From NCBI RefSeq assembly GCF_002198115.1, contig NZ_NGNR01000002.1, forward strand, positions 124,001-188,000: a stretch of 64,000 nt of DNA, given 5' to 3'. The notes beneath the pieces were generated by a model. That model ran no database searches. It saw only the letters and a list, made by a program, of their open reading frames with translations, and was not told where the DNA came from. Made by a program: the position numbers and the translations under genes. The stretch comes from Robiginitalea sediminis (GTDB taxonomy: Bacteria > Bacteroidota > Bacteroidia > Flavobacteriales > Flavobacteriaceae). Positions 45,382 through 54,582 of the stretch are shown in pieces; position 1 is the first letter of the stretch; each line of letters starts with the position of its first letter.

Positions 45382-48288
45382 ATGCGCCAATTCCATTGGG
45401 GTTGCGTTAGGCACCTCTTGCAGCGGATATTTTGCCGGGTGGTGCGGGATTGCGCCCATTTTGTAATATATTCGGGATTACCACTAAAAATTGCAACCCT
45501 TTTGAACCGAGTACGCCATTTACTTCTGCTCGTTGCTTTAGCCCTTCTGAGCACCAGTCGCCTGGAGGCGCAGCAGGCAGAAATAAGCGGCGATTACAAC
45601 CAAACCCTCCTGGGGGAAGTCGTGCCGGAGCTGGAGGCTCAGACGGGCCTGAAGTTCTTTTTCCTGCCGGAGTGGGTCGCGGGAGTCGAGGTCAGCGGCT
45701 CTTTCAGTAATACTCCCGTAGGAGAGGCCCTAAATACCCTTTTGGAAGGCACCCCGCTCAATGCGTATCTGCGATTGTCCGAAGGGCGGGTATACCTGCT
45801 TCGGAACACCCTGATTTACGAGGAACTCCCCGACGGATTTTTCCCGTTGGAAACGGATTCCACCCCTGTAACAGTATCGTCCAGGCCGCGTGCACAGGCC
45901 CCGGCACCCGTTTTCCTTCCGGAAGCCGTGCGGGAGGACACCCGGGCACTTCCCATTGCTCGCATCGGGAAGGCAAGTGAAGGCCAGCAGCGCGCGGCGT
46001 ACCTCATCCGGGGGCAGGCCCGCAATAACCAGACGGGAGAACCGGTGGCAGACCTGGCCATCCGCGTAGGGGGCACCAACCGCATTGCGGTAACCAATAC
46101 CCAGGGGCAATACCAGTTGGAACTGCCGCCGGGATACCATGTGCTCACAGCAACCGCCATGGGCATACGGGAAATGAAACGGGAAATCCTGCTCTACGGG
46201 GATGGCACCCTGGATTTTAACCTGGAGGAAGGGGTACAACAACTGACCGAGGTGGTCGTGGAGGCCGATGCCGCCCGCAATGTGGAACAGGCCAGTACGG
46301 GAAGTGAACAAATCGGTTCTGAGGAGTCGAAGAATATCCCCCTGGTATTGGGGGAGCGCGACATCCTGCAGGTGGCCAAGACCCTGCCGGGGATATCCTC
46401 AGCCGGGGAAGGGGCTTCGGGAATCAATGTGCGGGGCGGGAAAACAGACCAGAACCTCGTGCTGCTCGATGATGCAGTCATCTACAACCCCACCCACTTT
46501 TTCGGGATTTTCCAGGCACTCAACCCCTTTACCACAGAGCGGGTGGATATCTATAAGGGAGCTGCCCCCCTGGAGTTTGGCGGCAGGCTGGCATCGGTTT
46601 TCGACATCCGGAGCAAGGACGGGAACACCCAAGAACTCAGCGGGGAAGGCTCGGTAGGACCGGTAACGGCCAACCTGGCCCTGGAGATCCCTGTGGTAAA
46701 GGATAAATCCTCCCTGGTGGTAGGAGGGCGCGGCGCCTACGCAGACTGGATCCTGCGTTCCCTGGACGATGAATCCCTGAGCAACAGCGGAGCCTCCTTT
46801 TTTGACGGCATTGTCCGGTACACGGACCAGCTCAATGAAAACAACCGCCTGGAAACCACGGCCTACTACAGCCGGGATGCTTTCAGCATCACTTCGGATT
46901 CCCTGTACCGCTACAGCAATGCCCTGGCCTCAGTACGCTGGGACCACCGGATCGGGGAGAAGACCGGGGCGGTACTTTTTTTTGGGAATAGCGATTACCG
47001 CTTCGGCATCGACTACGACGGACCCTCCAATACCGATTTCCGCCTGGATTACGGCATAAACGAAACCCAGATGAAATACCGGCTGCGGACCGAAGCCGGC
47101 AAGGGCCACACCCTGGATTACGGCATTACAGGCAAATACTATTCGGTGAGCCCGGGAAGCCGGGAGGCGGGCGCCTCCGGTACCGCGGTTGCGCCTATCG
47201 ACATTCCCCGGGAGCAGGCCTTTGAAGGGGCCTTATTTTTAGGGGACGCCTTCGACCTGACGGACCGTCTCCGCCTCGATGTGGGGGTCCGCCTTGCCTT
47301 TTTTGCCGCCCTGGGCCCGGGGTCGCAGCGGACCTATGCCGAAGGCCAGCCCATAAGCGAGGGCACGGTACGGGATACCCTCAATTACGGTAGCCTCGAG
47401 GCCATCAAGACCTATGGGGGTCCGGAGGTAAGGGCTTCTGTCCGGTATCTGCTGGCCGAGGATTTTTCGGTCAAGGCCAGCTTTAACAATGCCTACCAGT
47501 TTGTCCATACCCTTTCGAACAATACCACGATTTCTCCCATCGACACCTGGAAGCTCTCCGACCTGAATATCCGCCCCCAGACGGGGTATCAGGCCTCCCT
47601 GGGCTTTTACAAGAATTTTGCCGACAACGCCTATGAAGTTAGCCTGGAAGGGTACTATAAACGGATGGATGATGTGCTGGATTTCAAGACGGGAGCCAAC
47701 CTCCTTCTAAACCCCCATGTAGAGACGCAGGTCCTGCAGGGGGAGGGTAAGGCCTACGGGGTGGAGTTCCTGTTGAAGAAGGAAAAAGGAAAACTCAATG
47801 GCTGGCTCGGGTATACCTATTCCCGGTCTTTTTACCGCCTGGACAGCGAATTCCGGGATGAACGCGTGAACAACGGGGCGTTTTTCCCATCGAATTTCGA
47901 CAAACCCCACGACCTGAGCCTTATCGCAAACTACAGACTCACGCGCAGGTATAGCTTTTCCATGAATTTCGTCTACCAGACCGGCCGGCCGGTTACCTAT
48001 CCCATCGGCACCTTCCGGTTTAACAATGCCGATCTGGTTTTCTATTCGGACCGCAACCGGTTCCGTATTCCGGATTACTACCGCCTGGATTTGGGGATCA
48101 ACATAGAGGGGAACCACAAAAAGGACAAGCTAGCCCATAGTTTCTGGACCATTTCGGTCTATAACGTGCTGGGGCGCAATAACCCCTATTCGGTGTTTTT
48201 CGTCACCGAAGGGGGGGAGGTAAAGGCCCTGCAAAGTTCCATCTTTGCCATCCCGGTGCCATCGATAACCTATAATTTTAAATTCTGA
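45382..48288 (+). CDS. TonB-dependent outer-membrane receptor with STN domain
   Basis: This protein of up to 968 residues has a signal peptide (core LLLLVALALLSTS, ending LEAQ), an STN domain (about 66-142), a carboxypeptidase-regulatory-like beta-sandwich (about 206-283), a plug domain (about 318-403, with GINVRGGKTDQNLVLLDD and FDIRSKDG) and a C-terminal barrel ending in YNFKF with the final aromatic residue typical of outer-membrane barrels. The first 40 codons look non-coding; a TTG at 45502 (NRVRHLLLL) would give a normal signal peptide, so the start is uncertain. STN domains often signal to an anti-sigma factor, but none is nearby. The next gene overlaps the stop by one base. The ligand is unknown. 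Confidence 0.88.
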   Translation: MRQFHWGCVRHLLQRIFCRVVRDCAHFVIYSGLPLKIATLLNRVRHLLLLVALALLSTSRLEAQQAEISGDYNQTLLGEVVPELEAQTGLKFFFLPEWVAGVEVSGSFSNTPVGEALNTLLEGTPLNAYLRLSEGRVYLLRNTLIYEELPDGFFPLETDSTPVTVSSRPRAQAPAPVFLPEAVREDTRALPIARIGKASEGQQRAAYLIRGQARNNQTGEPVADLAIRVGGTNRIAVTNTQGQYQLELPPGYHVLTATAMGIREMKREILLYGDGTLDFNLEEGVQQLTEVVVEADAARNVEQASTGSEQIGSEESKNIPLVLGERDILQVAKTLPGISSAGEGASGINVRGGKTDQNLVLLDDAVIYNPTHFFGIFQALNPFTTERVDIYKGAAPLEFGGRLASVFDIRSKDGNTQELSGEGSVGPVTANLALEIPVVKDKSSLVVGGRGAYADWILRSLDDESLSNSGASFFDGIVRYTDQLNENNRLETTAYYSRDAFSITSDSLYRYSNALASVRWDHRIGEKTGAVLFFGNSDYRFGIDYDGPSNTDFRLDYGINETQMKYRLRTEAGKGHTLDYGITGKYYSVSPGSREAGASGTAVAPIDIPREQAFEGALFLGDAFDLTDRLRLDVGVRLAFFAALGPGSQRTYAEGQPISEGTVRDTLNYGSLEAIKTYGGPEVRASVRYLLAEDFSVKASFNNAYQFVHTLSNNTTISPIDTWKLSDLNIRPQTGYQASLGFYKNFADNAYEVSLEGYYKRMDDVLDFKTGANLLLNPHVETQVLQGEGKAYGVEFLLKKEKGKLNGWLGYTYSRSFYRLDSEFRDERVNNGAFFPSNFDKPHDLSLIANYRLTRRYSFSMNFVYQTGRPVTYPIGTFRFNNADLVFYSDRNRFRIPDYYRLDLGINIEGNHKKDKLAHSFWTISVYNVLGRNNPYSVFFVTEGGEVKALQSSIFAIPVPSITYNFKF

Positions 48289-49619
48289 TGCTGCTCAATA
48301 GGAGACCTTACCGCACTGTTCATGCCATCCTCGGACTGATTCTGGGGGTGCTGGCCACGGGGTGCGTAGAGGAATTGGAACTGGATTCTGTGGAAGAGGT
48401 GTTGGAGGAACCCCTCCTGGTAGTAGAAGCCACGCTTACGGACGAAGTTGGGGTGCAACAGGTGCTGCTTAGCCGCAGCTCCCCGAGACTGGACCTGGAA
48501 ACCGATACCATTTACAACCCTTTCCTCCCCTTTGGCCTGGGCGCCCGGGATTCGGTGGATGACGAAACCGGGGCGCAGGTGCGCCTCAGGACTGGAAGCG
48601 GAGGGGTTGTGGATTTCTTTGAAGCCGAACCGGGTAAGTATCTTTCTGAAACCCCCTTTGGCCTGCAATCCGGAGTGGAGTACTTCCTGGAGATTACCCG
48701 CTCCAACGGGCGGGAGTATACCTCGGACCCCTTGCGCATTGCCGGGGCCGCCGGGCTGGACCGAATCTATGCAGAAAGGGAAACCAATGCCTTCGGGGTG
48801 GAAGGGGTGCAGATCTATGCCGATGCCACCACCCTCCAGGGCGATGCCCAGCGCCTGCGCTATGCGTATGAGGAAACCTATAAGGTTATTGCCCCCTTCT
48901 GGGACGAAAATGAGTTCCGCCTGACCAATTACGACCCCTGTGCCCTTCCGGAACCCACCTATACCCTGGAGATTGTACCCAGAGAGGTGCAGAACCAGGT
49001 ATGTTACAATACCGTGCCTTCCGAAACCGTGGTACAGGCAAGCCTGCCGGCCGGAACGGGGAATACCCTGCAGCGCTTCCCGGTTCGCTTTATTCCCAGA
49101 GACGATTTTATCATTACCCACAGATACAGCATTCTGGTGCGGCAGTATGTGCAGGATGCCGATGCCTTTGGGTTTTTCGAGGCCCTGAAGCGGTTTTCTC
49201 AGACCGAAAGCCTGTTCTCCCAGGTGCAGCCCGGGGCGCTTACAGCCAATATGAACCGTTCGGACGGGACGGATGAAAATGTACTGGGGTATATCGAAGC
49301 GGTAAGTGTTAGTGCCCAGCGCATCTTTTTCAATTATGACGACCTCTTCCCCGGGGAGCCCTTGCCGCCCTATCCGTTTGTGTGTATAGAGCACTCCTCC
49401 CCGGAATCGCATGTTTCGTATTGTTTCAGCGGACCCACTGGGGGTGATGACTGTCCGCAGTCCATAATCGAACGGGTAAACCTGGGCCTGAGTACCTATA
49501 CCGGCGAGAACATCAACAACATCGGAACCTGCCCCGGCCCCTATACCTATGTTAACCGCGTCTGCGGCGATTGCACCCTGCTGGGGGAAAACACCGTCCC
49601 GGATTTCTGGGAAGAATAA
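48288..49619 (+). CDS. DUF4249 outer-membrane lipoprotein
   Basis: This 443-residue protein has a lipoprotein signal with lipobox VLATGC (Cys26) and then the DUF4249 pattern (PLLVVEATLTDEVGVQQVLLSRS near the start, GQEYTSD-like GREYTSDPLRI in the middle). The family accompanies TonB receptors in Bacteroidetes and presumably forms the extracellular lid or partner of the receptor. Several late Cys (CPQS, CPGPY, CGDC) may form disulfides. The TGATG junction shows translational coupling to the receptor gene. Confidence 0.88.
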   Translation: MLLNRRPYRTVHAILGLILGVLATGCVEELELDSVEEVLEEPLLVVEATLTDEVGVQQVLLSRSSPRLDLETDTIYNPFLPFGLGARDSVDDETGAQVRLRTGSGGVVDFFEAEPGKYLSETPFGLQSGVEYFLEITRSNGREYTSDPLRIAGAAGLDRIYAERETNAFGVEGVQIYADATTLQGDAQRLRYAYEETYKVIAPFWDENEFRLTNYDPCALPEPTYTLEIVPREVQNQVCYNTVPSETVVQASLPAGTGNTLQRFPVRFIPRDDFIITHRYSILVRQYVQDADAFGFFEALKRFSQTESLFSQVQPGALTANMNRSDGTDENVLGYIEAVSVSAQRIFFNYDDLFPGEPLPPYPFVCIEHSSPESHVSYCFSGPTGGDDCPQSIIERVNLGLSTYTGENINNIGTCPGPYTYVNRVCGDCTLLGENTVPDFWEE

Positions 49620-49626
49620 TGAAGGT

Positions 49627-51405
49627 ATGAAACGGATTTTTGGTTTTCTTTTCCTGCTAACCGCCCTCAATCTGACGGCCCAATACCGCATTGATGACGG
49701 TTCCGAGCTCTTGGACCTGCAGCGGCTCCCGCTGGAGAAGATGTATGTCCACCCCAGCCAGGAGCTTCTCTTTTCGGGAGAATACCTGTACTACAAGCTC
49801 TATTGCATCGATGCCCAGACCAGCCGCCTGAGCCGCATCAGTACGGTGGCCTATGTGAGTCTGGTAGACTCCAATGGCAAGAAGGTTTTCGAACACAAGA
49901 TCCGGTTGGAAGGGGGCATGGGCCAGGGCGATTTTTTTGTAAATACAGACCTGCCCACAGGCTCATATAAATTGCTGGGCTATACCCAGTGGATGAAGAA
50001 CGGGGGGCTTAGCCAGGTCTTCCAGACAGATATAGCTATTGTAAACCCATACCGGCCCCGGGAAGTGGATTCCGGGCATGTGCCTGCCAATGGAGGGGAG
50101 GCCGTTGCCGGGCAGAGCAAGTCCGAACCGGCGGACGAAGGCGGGGAGTTGCTCCAACTGCAAATGGATACCCTCAGCTACGGCCCCCGGCAGGAAATCC
50201 GGCTTTCCCTGAGGAATTATAAGGGGCGTTTGGCCCATGGGGAGTATTCCCTGAGTGTGGTCCGCAAGTCCGACCTGTTTGAATCCCATAAGACAGCCGA
50301 GACCTGGGGCATGGAGCAACAAGCTGCCCTCAGGGCTATCCCTCAGGGGATAGGCGACTCCATTTACCTGCCTGAACAGCGGGGAGAGTTGTTCTTCGGA
50401 AGTGTTATGGATGCTGCCACGGGTACTCCTGCGGCTGGGAAGGAGGTGGTCCTTTCCGTTCCGGGGCAAGGGTATATCCTTAAGTCTGCCACCACCAACC
50501 CGGATGGGTATTTTTTTACCTACCTGCGCAAGCCTTACCGCGAGTCCAGTATTGTATGTCAGGTGATGGGGGAGGGCCAATACACCATTACCCGGGGAGA
50601 GCGCCGCCCCATGCCTCTTAATACTTTGGATTTTAAGGACTGGAGGCCCGAACCTGAACATCGGGAGGCCATTGTAGCCAGAAGCGTGAATAACCAACTG
50701 GAAAATGCTTTCATTGGCGCCAAACCGGACTCGATCCTGCGGGAAGACCTCCCCGATCCCTTTGATGGGGGTATCCCAAAAGTGGTCCACCTGGATGAGT
50801 ATACCCGCTTTCCTACCCTGCAGGAGACCTTTGTGGAGATTTTTGGCAATGTCGGGTACCGCAAGGGTCCGGGAGGATCCGATTACATCCGGGTTGCCCA
50901 GGATTTTGAAACCTTTAATGAACCCTACAACGACGACCCGGCCATTGTGCTCATAGACGGCGTTTTTATCCGCGATGTAGGCGCAATCAAATCCTTCGAG
51001 GCCCAACGGATCAAAACGATAAAAGTCCTGCAGGACCCGCTGGTTCTGGGGCCAGGCACCTATCAGGGGGTTGTTTCCATTGAGACCTTCGAAGGGGATT
51101 ATGCAGAATCCTTCGCCGGGGGGAATGCGGCCGTTTTCGATTTAGGTTTCCCGGAGCCCGTAAAGCGCTATTTCCGCGCCAACCACGGCCCAGGCTCAGG
51201 CTGGGCCAATGGGCAAATTCCGGATTACCGATACCTGCTTCACTGGGAACCGCGGATTACTGTGGACGCCCCGCAGCAGGAAATCCGGTTCTACACCTCA
51301 GACCTGGAAGGAACTTACGAGATATACCTGGAGGGGTTTACCACCTATGGGAAACCGGTATCTGTGCAGGGTAGCTTTACTGTGGAAGGGCCAGCCCGGC
51401 AGTAA
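49627..51405 (+). CDS. Second MG2/plug-like protein of the TonB locus
   Basis: This 592-residue protein starts at ATG 49627, 7 bases after the lipoprotein stop, with signal peptide core FGFLFLLTALNL and cleavage near TAQ. It shares the layout of the 799-residue protein at 42867: an MG2-like domain (EKMYVHPSQELLFSGEYLYYKLY, GSYKLLGYTQWMKNGG), middle sandwich domains and a plug-like end (AIVLIDGVFI, IKTIKVLQDPLVLGPGTYQGVVSIETF). No barrel is present. It is the last gene of the operon; a 14-base palindrome directly follows the stop. Confidence 0.8.
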   Translation: MKRIFGFLFLLTALNLTAQYRIDDGSELLDLQRLPLEKMYVHPSQELLFSGEYLYYKLYCIDAQTSRLSRISTVAYVSLVDSNGKKVFEHKIRLEGGMGQGDFFVNTDLPTGSYKLLGYTQWMKNGGLSQVFQTDIAIVNPYRPREVDSGHVPANGGEAVAGQSKSEPADEGGELLQLQMDTLSYGPRQEIRLSLRNYKGRLAHGEYSLSVVRKSDLFESHKTAETWGMEQQAALRAIPQGIGDSIYLPEQRGELFFGSVMDAATGTPAAGKEVVLSVPGQGYILKSATTNPDGYFFTYLRKPYRESSIVCQVMGEGQYTITRGERRPMPLNTLDFKDWRPEPEHREAIVARSVNNQLENAFIGAKPDSILREDLPDPFDGGIPKVVHLDEYTRFPTLQETFVEIFGNVGYRKGPGGSDYIRVAQDFETFNEPYNDDPAIVLIDGVFIRDVGAIKSFEAQRIKTIKVLQDPLVLGPGTYQGVVSIETFEGDYAESFAGGNAAVFDLGFPEPVKRYFRANHGPGSGWANGQIPDYRYLLHWEPRITVDAPQQEIRFYTSDLEGTYEIYLEGFTTYGKPVSVQGSFTVEGPARQ

Positions 51406-51419
51406 CGCACCCGGGTGCG
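51406..51419 (+). terminator. Possible weak terminator
   Basis: CGCACCCGGGTGCG is a perfect palindrome right after the stop codon and is followed by GTTTATGG. The T-tract is poor, so termination here is only possible. The rest of the gap to 51629 shows nothing clear. Confidence 0.3.
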
Positions 51420-51629
51420 GTTTATGGGATAAAGAAACCTTTTGCTTTAGGGAGATATCCCCCCACCCCCTGTGACGCAACATAACCCGTCAGACTGCAA
51501 AATCCTATCAGGCATCTTCACTTTTTCAGCCCTTCCGGAGGACTAACCTAATCCATAAGCCATATCCATTAAAATCCCGGGTTGTCCTAAGAAGTGTCGG
51601 TAGATAGTGTTGGCTAATCCCTCTGAGGC

Positions 51630-52211
51630 TTAATCTTTCCCTTTCCCGGATTGCATAACCAGGTCTACTGTGGCATTCAGGTCGTTCAGGGCCCAGGTCC
51701 GGAAGACCACTGCCCGGTGGAGGAATATCAAAAAAAGCACCACGGCCCCGGCGGCCAGGCCAAAGAGGGCCAGGTTGAAGTAGCCCAGGATGAAGATGCG
51801 GTAGAGACTGGCAACCAAAAGGAACAGGGCGACTACCCCCAGATTATGGGAGAGGTTACAGAACATATTCCAGATCTCAATATACTTGAAATTGGCCGGG
51901 CTGTACTGGCGTACCAGGACATATTTCTCAGATACAGTAATACCTGCTTTGCAGGGTTGTGGTTTCATGGGCCACAGCCGAAAGCCCAGGCGGGTATATA
52001 AAAATCGGCCTACCGGCCCCAGCGCAAAGCCGATTACATAGGAAACAAACACGAGGAATGCGGCGCTCCCCAGGTTTATGGTACTCAATTGGGCCAGCAA
52101 GTCGTCCGCATTATGGATGTCCGGATCGAACAGGTAGAGGATCCCGATAAAGCAGGAACCCGGAACCACCTGGGTCAGGGCGTCGAAGGTGGAATTGAAG
52201 AACTTGTCCAT
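51630..52211 (-). CDS. Small integral membrane protein of unknown function
   Basis: This 193-residue protein has about four membrane-spanning stretches: near residue 17-30, 49-68 (AAFLVFVSYVIGFALGPVG), 122-141 (LGVVALFLLVASLYRIFI) and 145-165 (LALFGLAAGAVVLFLIFL). A loop of about 50 residues lies between the second and third. I recognise no family motif. It starts 77 bases after the stop of the AraC/TPR regulator on the same strand, so the two may be co-transcribed. Confidence 0.65.
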   Translation of the reverse strand: MDKFFNSTFDALTQVVPGSCFIGILYLFDPDIHNADDLLAQLSTINLGSAAFLVFVSYVIGFALGPVGRFLYTRLGFRLWPMKPQPCKAGITVSEKYVLVRQYSPANFKYIEIWNMFCNLSHNLGVVALFLLVASLYRIFILGYFNLALFGLAAGAVVLFLIFLHRAVVFRTWALNDLNATVDLVMQSGKGKD

Positions 52212-52288
52212 ACACGTGGGTTCCGGATCCCAGGAAGGCAGGGACTGGTTATGAAAGATAGTGAAATTTAGTTTGGGGACGTACCTTG

Positions 52289-54340
52289 TTACAGCAATCC
52301 CTGTTCCTGTAATTTAGTACGCAGCACCCGGTGATTTTCCCAGAAACGATCCTGGATGGCCCGGATGACCCCGGGGTAGTCCGGATGGGATTGCAGGGGT
52401 TCCATATGCGGGTCCAGTTCCATGAAAAGGAGCATCCAGTACTGGATGTTGTCCTCCCTGGAAAAAGCCTGCAACTGCGCTATGGCGGCATCGTACCGGC
52501 CCTCCCGGGCATACTTTACCGCGGTGCTGGCGCTTTTGTAGATGGAGGCGTCCCTTTCGCAATACCGGTCATAGGACTGGTATAATTCTTCCGCCTGCTG
52601 CTGCAACCCCTGTTTCTGATAAACAAGGCCAATCTTGATGTCTTCCTGCGGATAGATATCCAGACCCCCGGACTCCCGGGCCCGGACAAATTTGTCGTAG
52701 TAGATGTAGGCGCTGTCGAAATCCCGGCGGAAATAATAGGATTTTGCCAATTCCTGGAGGATATCCAACCGCGTGGTATCCTTTTGCCATTCCCGAAGCA
52801 GCATCCCGGACATGCGTTCCAGGTCCTGATGTTTCGCGTACCGGATATAGATATTCAGCAAGGGGGAGTACGGGTTTTGCGGGTTATAGGCCAGGGACTT
52901 TTCGATATAGGTGAGGGCCTCATCCACAAAACCGGACTGGACAAGGGCGTTGCTCAGGTGGAGGTAGGTGTAACTGCGGGAAATGGAATCCCCGGGAGCC
53001 TTATCAAGCCGGATACCTTTAAGGGCATACTCCAGGTATTTGGAGGTATTGGGGATGATGCGGGCATAGTAATCTGCAAGGATGTTGATGGCCGAAGATG
53101 AATTGGGGTTGTACTCCAGGGCCTTTTCCAGGTATGGCAGGGCAAGCCGGTAGTCCTGGATCTGCATATAATATAGCGCCTTGGCGATAAGGCCCACGTC
53201 GGAGCGGGAATCGTAGAGCAGGGCGTTGTCTGCATAGTGGTTGAGTTCTTCCGTGTACTGTTTTTCCCGTTTATCCTGATCCATAAAGAAATAGGCCACC
53301 GCAGTATTGGCATAGGCCAGGGCAAATTCCGGATCTTCCTCGATCGCCTTTTTGAACAGGGGGATGGACGCTTCCAGCCCCTCCGCAGTCCGCTCCGAAA
53401 TGCGCGCCACCCCCCGGAGGTAGTAGTCGTAGGCCACAAGGTTCTCCGTGGGCTTTTTCTGGATCTGCTGCAATTCGTCCGGGGTAACGTTGGCCTTGAT
53501 GGCATCCGCGATTTTCCGCGCCACTTCGTTCTGAAGTGCAAATATGTCTCCCACTTCCCGGTTATACTGCTCAGACCATATGGGCCTGTCCCCGGAAACC
53601 TCAATGAGCTGGATATGGAGCAATACCTGGTTTCCTACCTTTTGTCCGCTCCCTTCCACGAAATAGTTTACGTCCAGTTCGCCGGCGATTTCGGGGATTG
53701 ACTTATCGGTATTCCGGTACTGCTCTACCGAGGTACGACTGATGACCCTCAGGTCCTCGATTTTCTGGAGGTTATTCAGGGTAGATTCCATCAGCCCGTT
53801 TACGAAATAGGCATTGGAGGAATCGCTGCTCAGGTTTTTAAAGGGGAGTACCGCTATGGATTTTTCCAGCGTCACCCCGGGTTCCCGGGGAGCTTTCAGG
53901 TAAAATACCAGGATAAGACCTGCCATAAGAACCAGGGCACCGAGGACCAGTTTCCACTGCGGTTTAAAAACGCCCTGCGGTGCAGGGGAGGGCTGGAGTT
54001 TTCCTGTTTTGCTGGCCTCTCCGGGCGGATACCCGTATTGTTCCCGAAAGCACTTGATGAAATAAGAAGTGCTGCCAAAGCCAACCTGATACGAAATTTC
54101 CGAAATGGTAAGGTTGCCCTCCCTGAGCATTTCCAGGCTTTGATCCAGACGGATACGGCGGATAAACTGGCTTGCAGACAGGCCGGCGTCCTTTCGGATT
54201 TTACGCAGGAGGTTGGAGCGGCTCATGTGCAGGGCCGCTGCAAGTTCCGAAACCCCGAAGGCTTCATCAGCCAGGTGTTCCAGGACCTGAGCTTCCGCCT
54301 GCCGGATAAATTCCGATACCTGTGGTTTTTGGTCGGCCAT
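52289..54340 (-). CDS. Membrane-anchored AraC-type regulator with TolB-like and TPR domains
   Basis: This 683-residue protein joins an N-terminal AraC-type double helix-turn-helix (about 5-110; FGVSELAAALHMSRSNLLRKIR, then ISEISYQVGFGSTSYFIKCFREQYGYPP) to one membrane helix (about 128-147), a TolB-N/FlgO-like domain (about 158-275; KSIAVLPFKNLSSD) and TPR repeats (about 320-640). DNA binding would be cytoplasmic and the TPR part periplasmic, as in CadC/ToxR-like one-component regulators. AraC domains normally sit at the C-terminus, but this N-terminal order is known in Bacteroidetes. It is divergent from an ankyrin lipoprotein and an acyltransferase, its likely targets. Its signal is unknown. 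Confidence 0.85.
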   Translation of the reverse strand: MADQKPQVSEFIRQAEAQVLEHLADEAFGVSELAAALHMSRSNLLRKIRKDAGLSASQFIRRIRLDQSLEMLREGNLTISEISYQVGFGSTSYFIKCFREQYGYPPGEASKTGKLQPSPAPQGVFKPQWKLVLGALVLMAGLILVFYLKAPREPGVTLEKSIAVLPFKNLSSDSSNAYFVNGLMESTLNNLQKIEDLRVISRTSVEQYRNTDKSIPEIAGELDVNYFVEGSGQKVGNQVLLHIQLIEVSGDRPIWSEQYNREVGDIFALQNEVARKIADAIKANVTPDELQQIQKKPTENLVAYDYYLRGVARISERTAEGLEASIPLFKKAIEEDPEFALAYANTAVAYFFMDQDKREKQYTEELNHYADNALLYDSRSDVGLIAKALYYMQIQDYRLALPYLEKALEYNPNSSSAINILADYYARIIPNTSKYLEYALKGIRLDKAPGDSISRSYTYLHLSNALVQSGFVDEALTYIEKSLAYNPQNPYSPLLNIYIRYAKHQDLERMSGMLLREWQKDTTRLDILQELAKSYYFRRDFDSAYIYYDKFVRARESGGLDIYPQEDIKIGLVYQKQGLQQQAEELYQSYDRYCERDASIYKSASTAVKYAREGRYDAAIAQLQAFSREDNIQYWMLLFMELDPHMEPLQSHPDYPGVIRAIQDRFWENHRVLRTKLQEQGLL

Positions 54341-54430
54341 GATGAGGTATTACACCTTCGAAAATACTAAAGAAATCCCGATTCGACCCTTGGTCGTGCC
54401 AGCTCGGGAATTCGGGCTATGAAAGGGGCG

Positions 54431-54525
54431 CTTGCGTCATAAGTTATATCCCTGCGCCAATTGTTACAGCCCTTCATCAAACCTTATGGAATTCGGCACA
54501 AGGCTTATAGGTCCTGCGTCATGGG
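54431..54525. promoter_or_regulatory. Paired TGCGTCAT repeats in the divergent promoter region
   Basis: CTTGCGTCATAAG at 54431-54443 and CCTGCGTCATGGG at 54513-54525 are direct repeats 82 bases (about eight helical turns) apart. A third related site, CCTGCGCCAA, lies at 54451. Direct repeats are typical of AraC-type binding, and the gap lies between the regulator and its divergent neighbours. The role is inferred. Confidence 0.3.
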
Positions 54526-54582
54526 GTACCGGAACTTTGTATCAGACAAAAACGAAAAATAAAACCCTTAAAAAATCGAATC

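Noticed and set aside
45382-45501. First 40 codons of the TonB receptor frame as genuine N-terminus
   Set aside because: The stretch has odd composition and precedes an otherwise normal signal peptide. I kept the longer coordinates but regard a start at TTG 45502 as at least as likely.
48270-49691. Minus-strand frame of 473 codons over the DUF4249 gene
   Set aside because: The plus-strand gene has a signal peptide, lipobox and operon context. The antisense frame has none.
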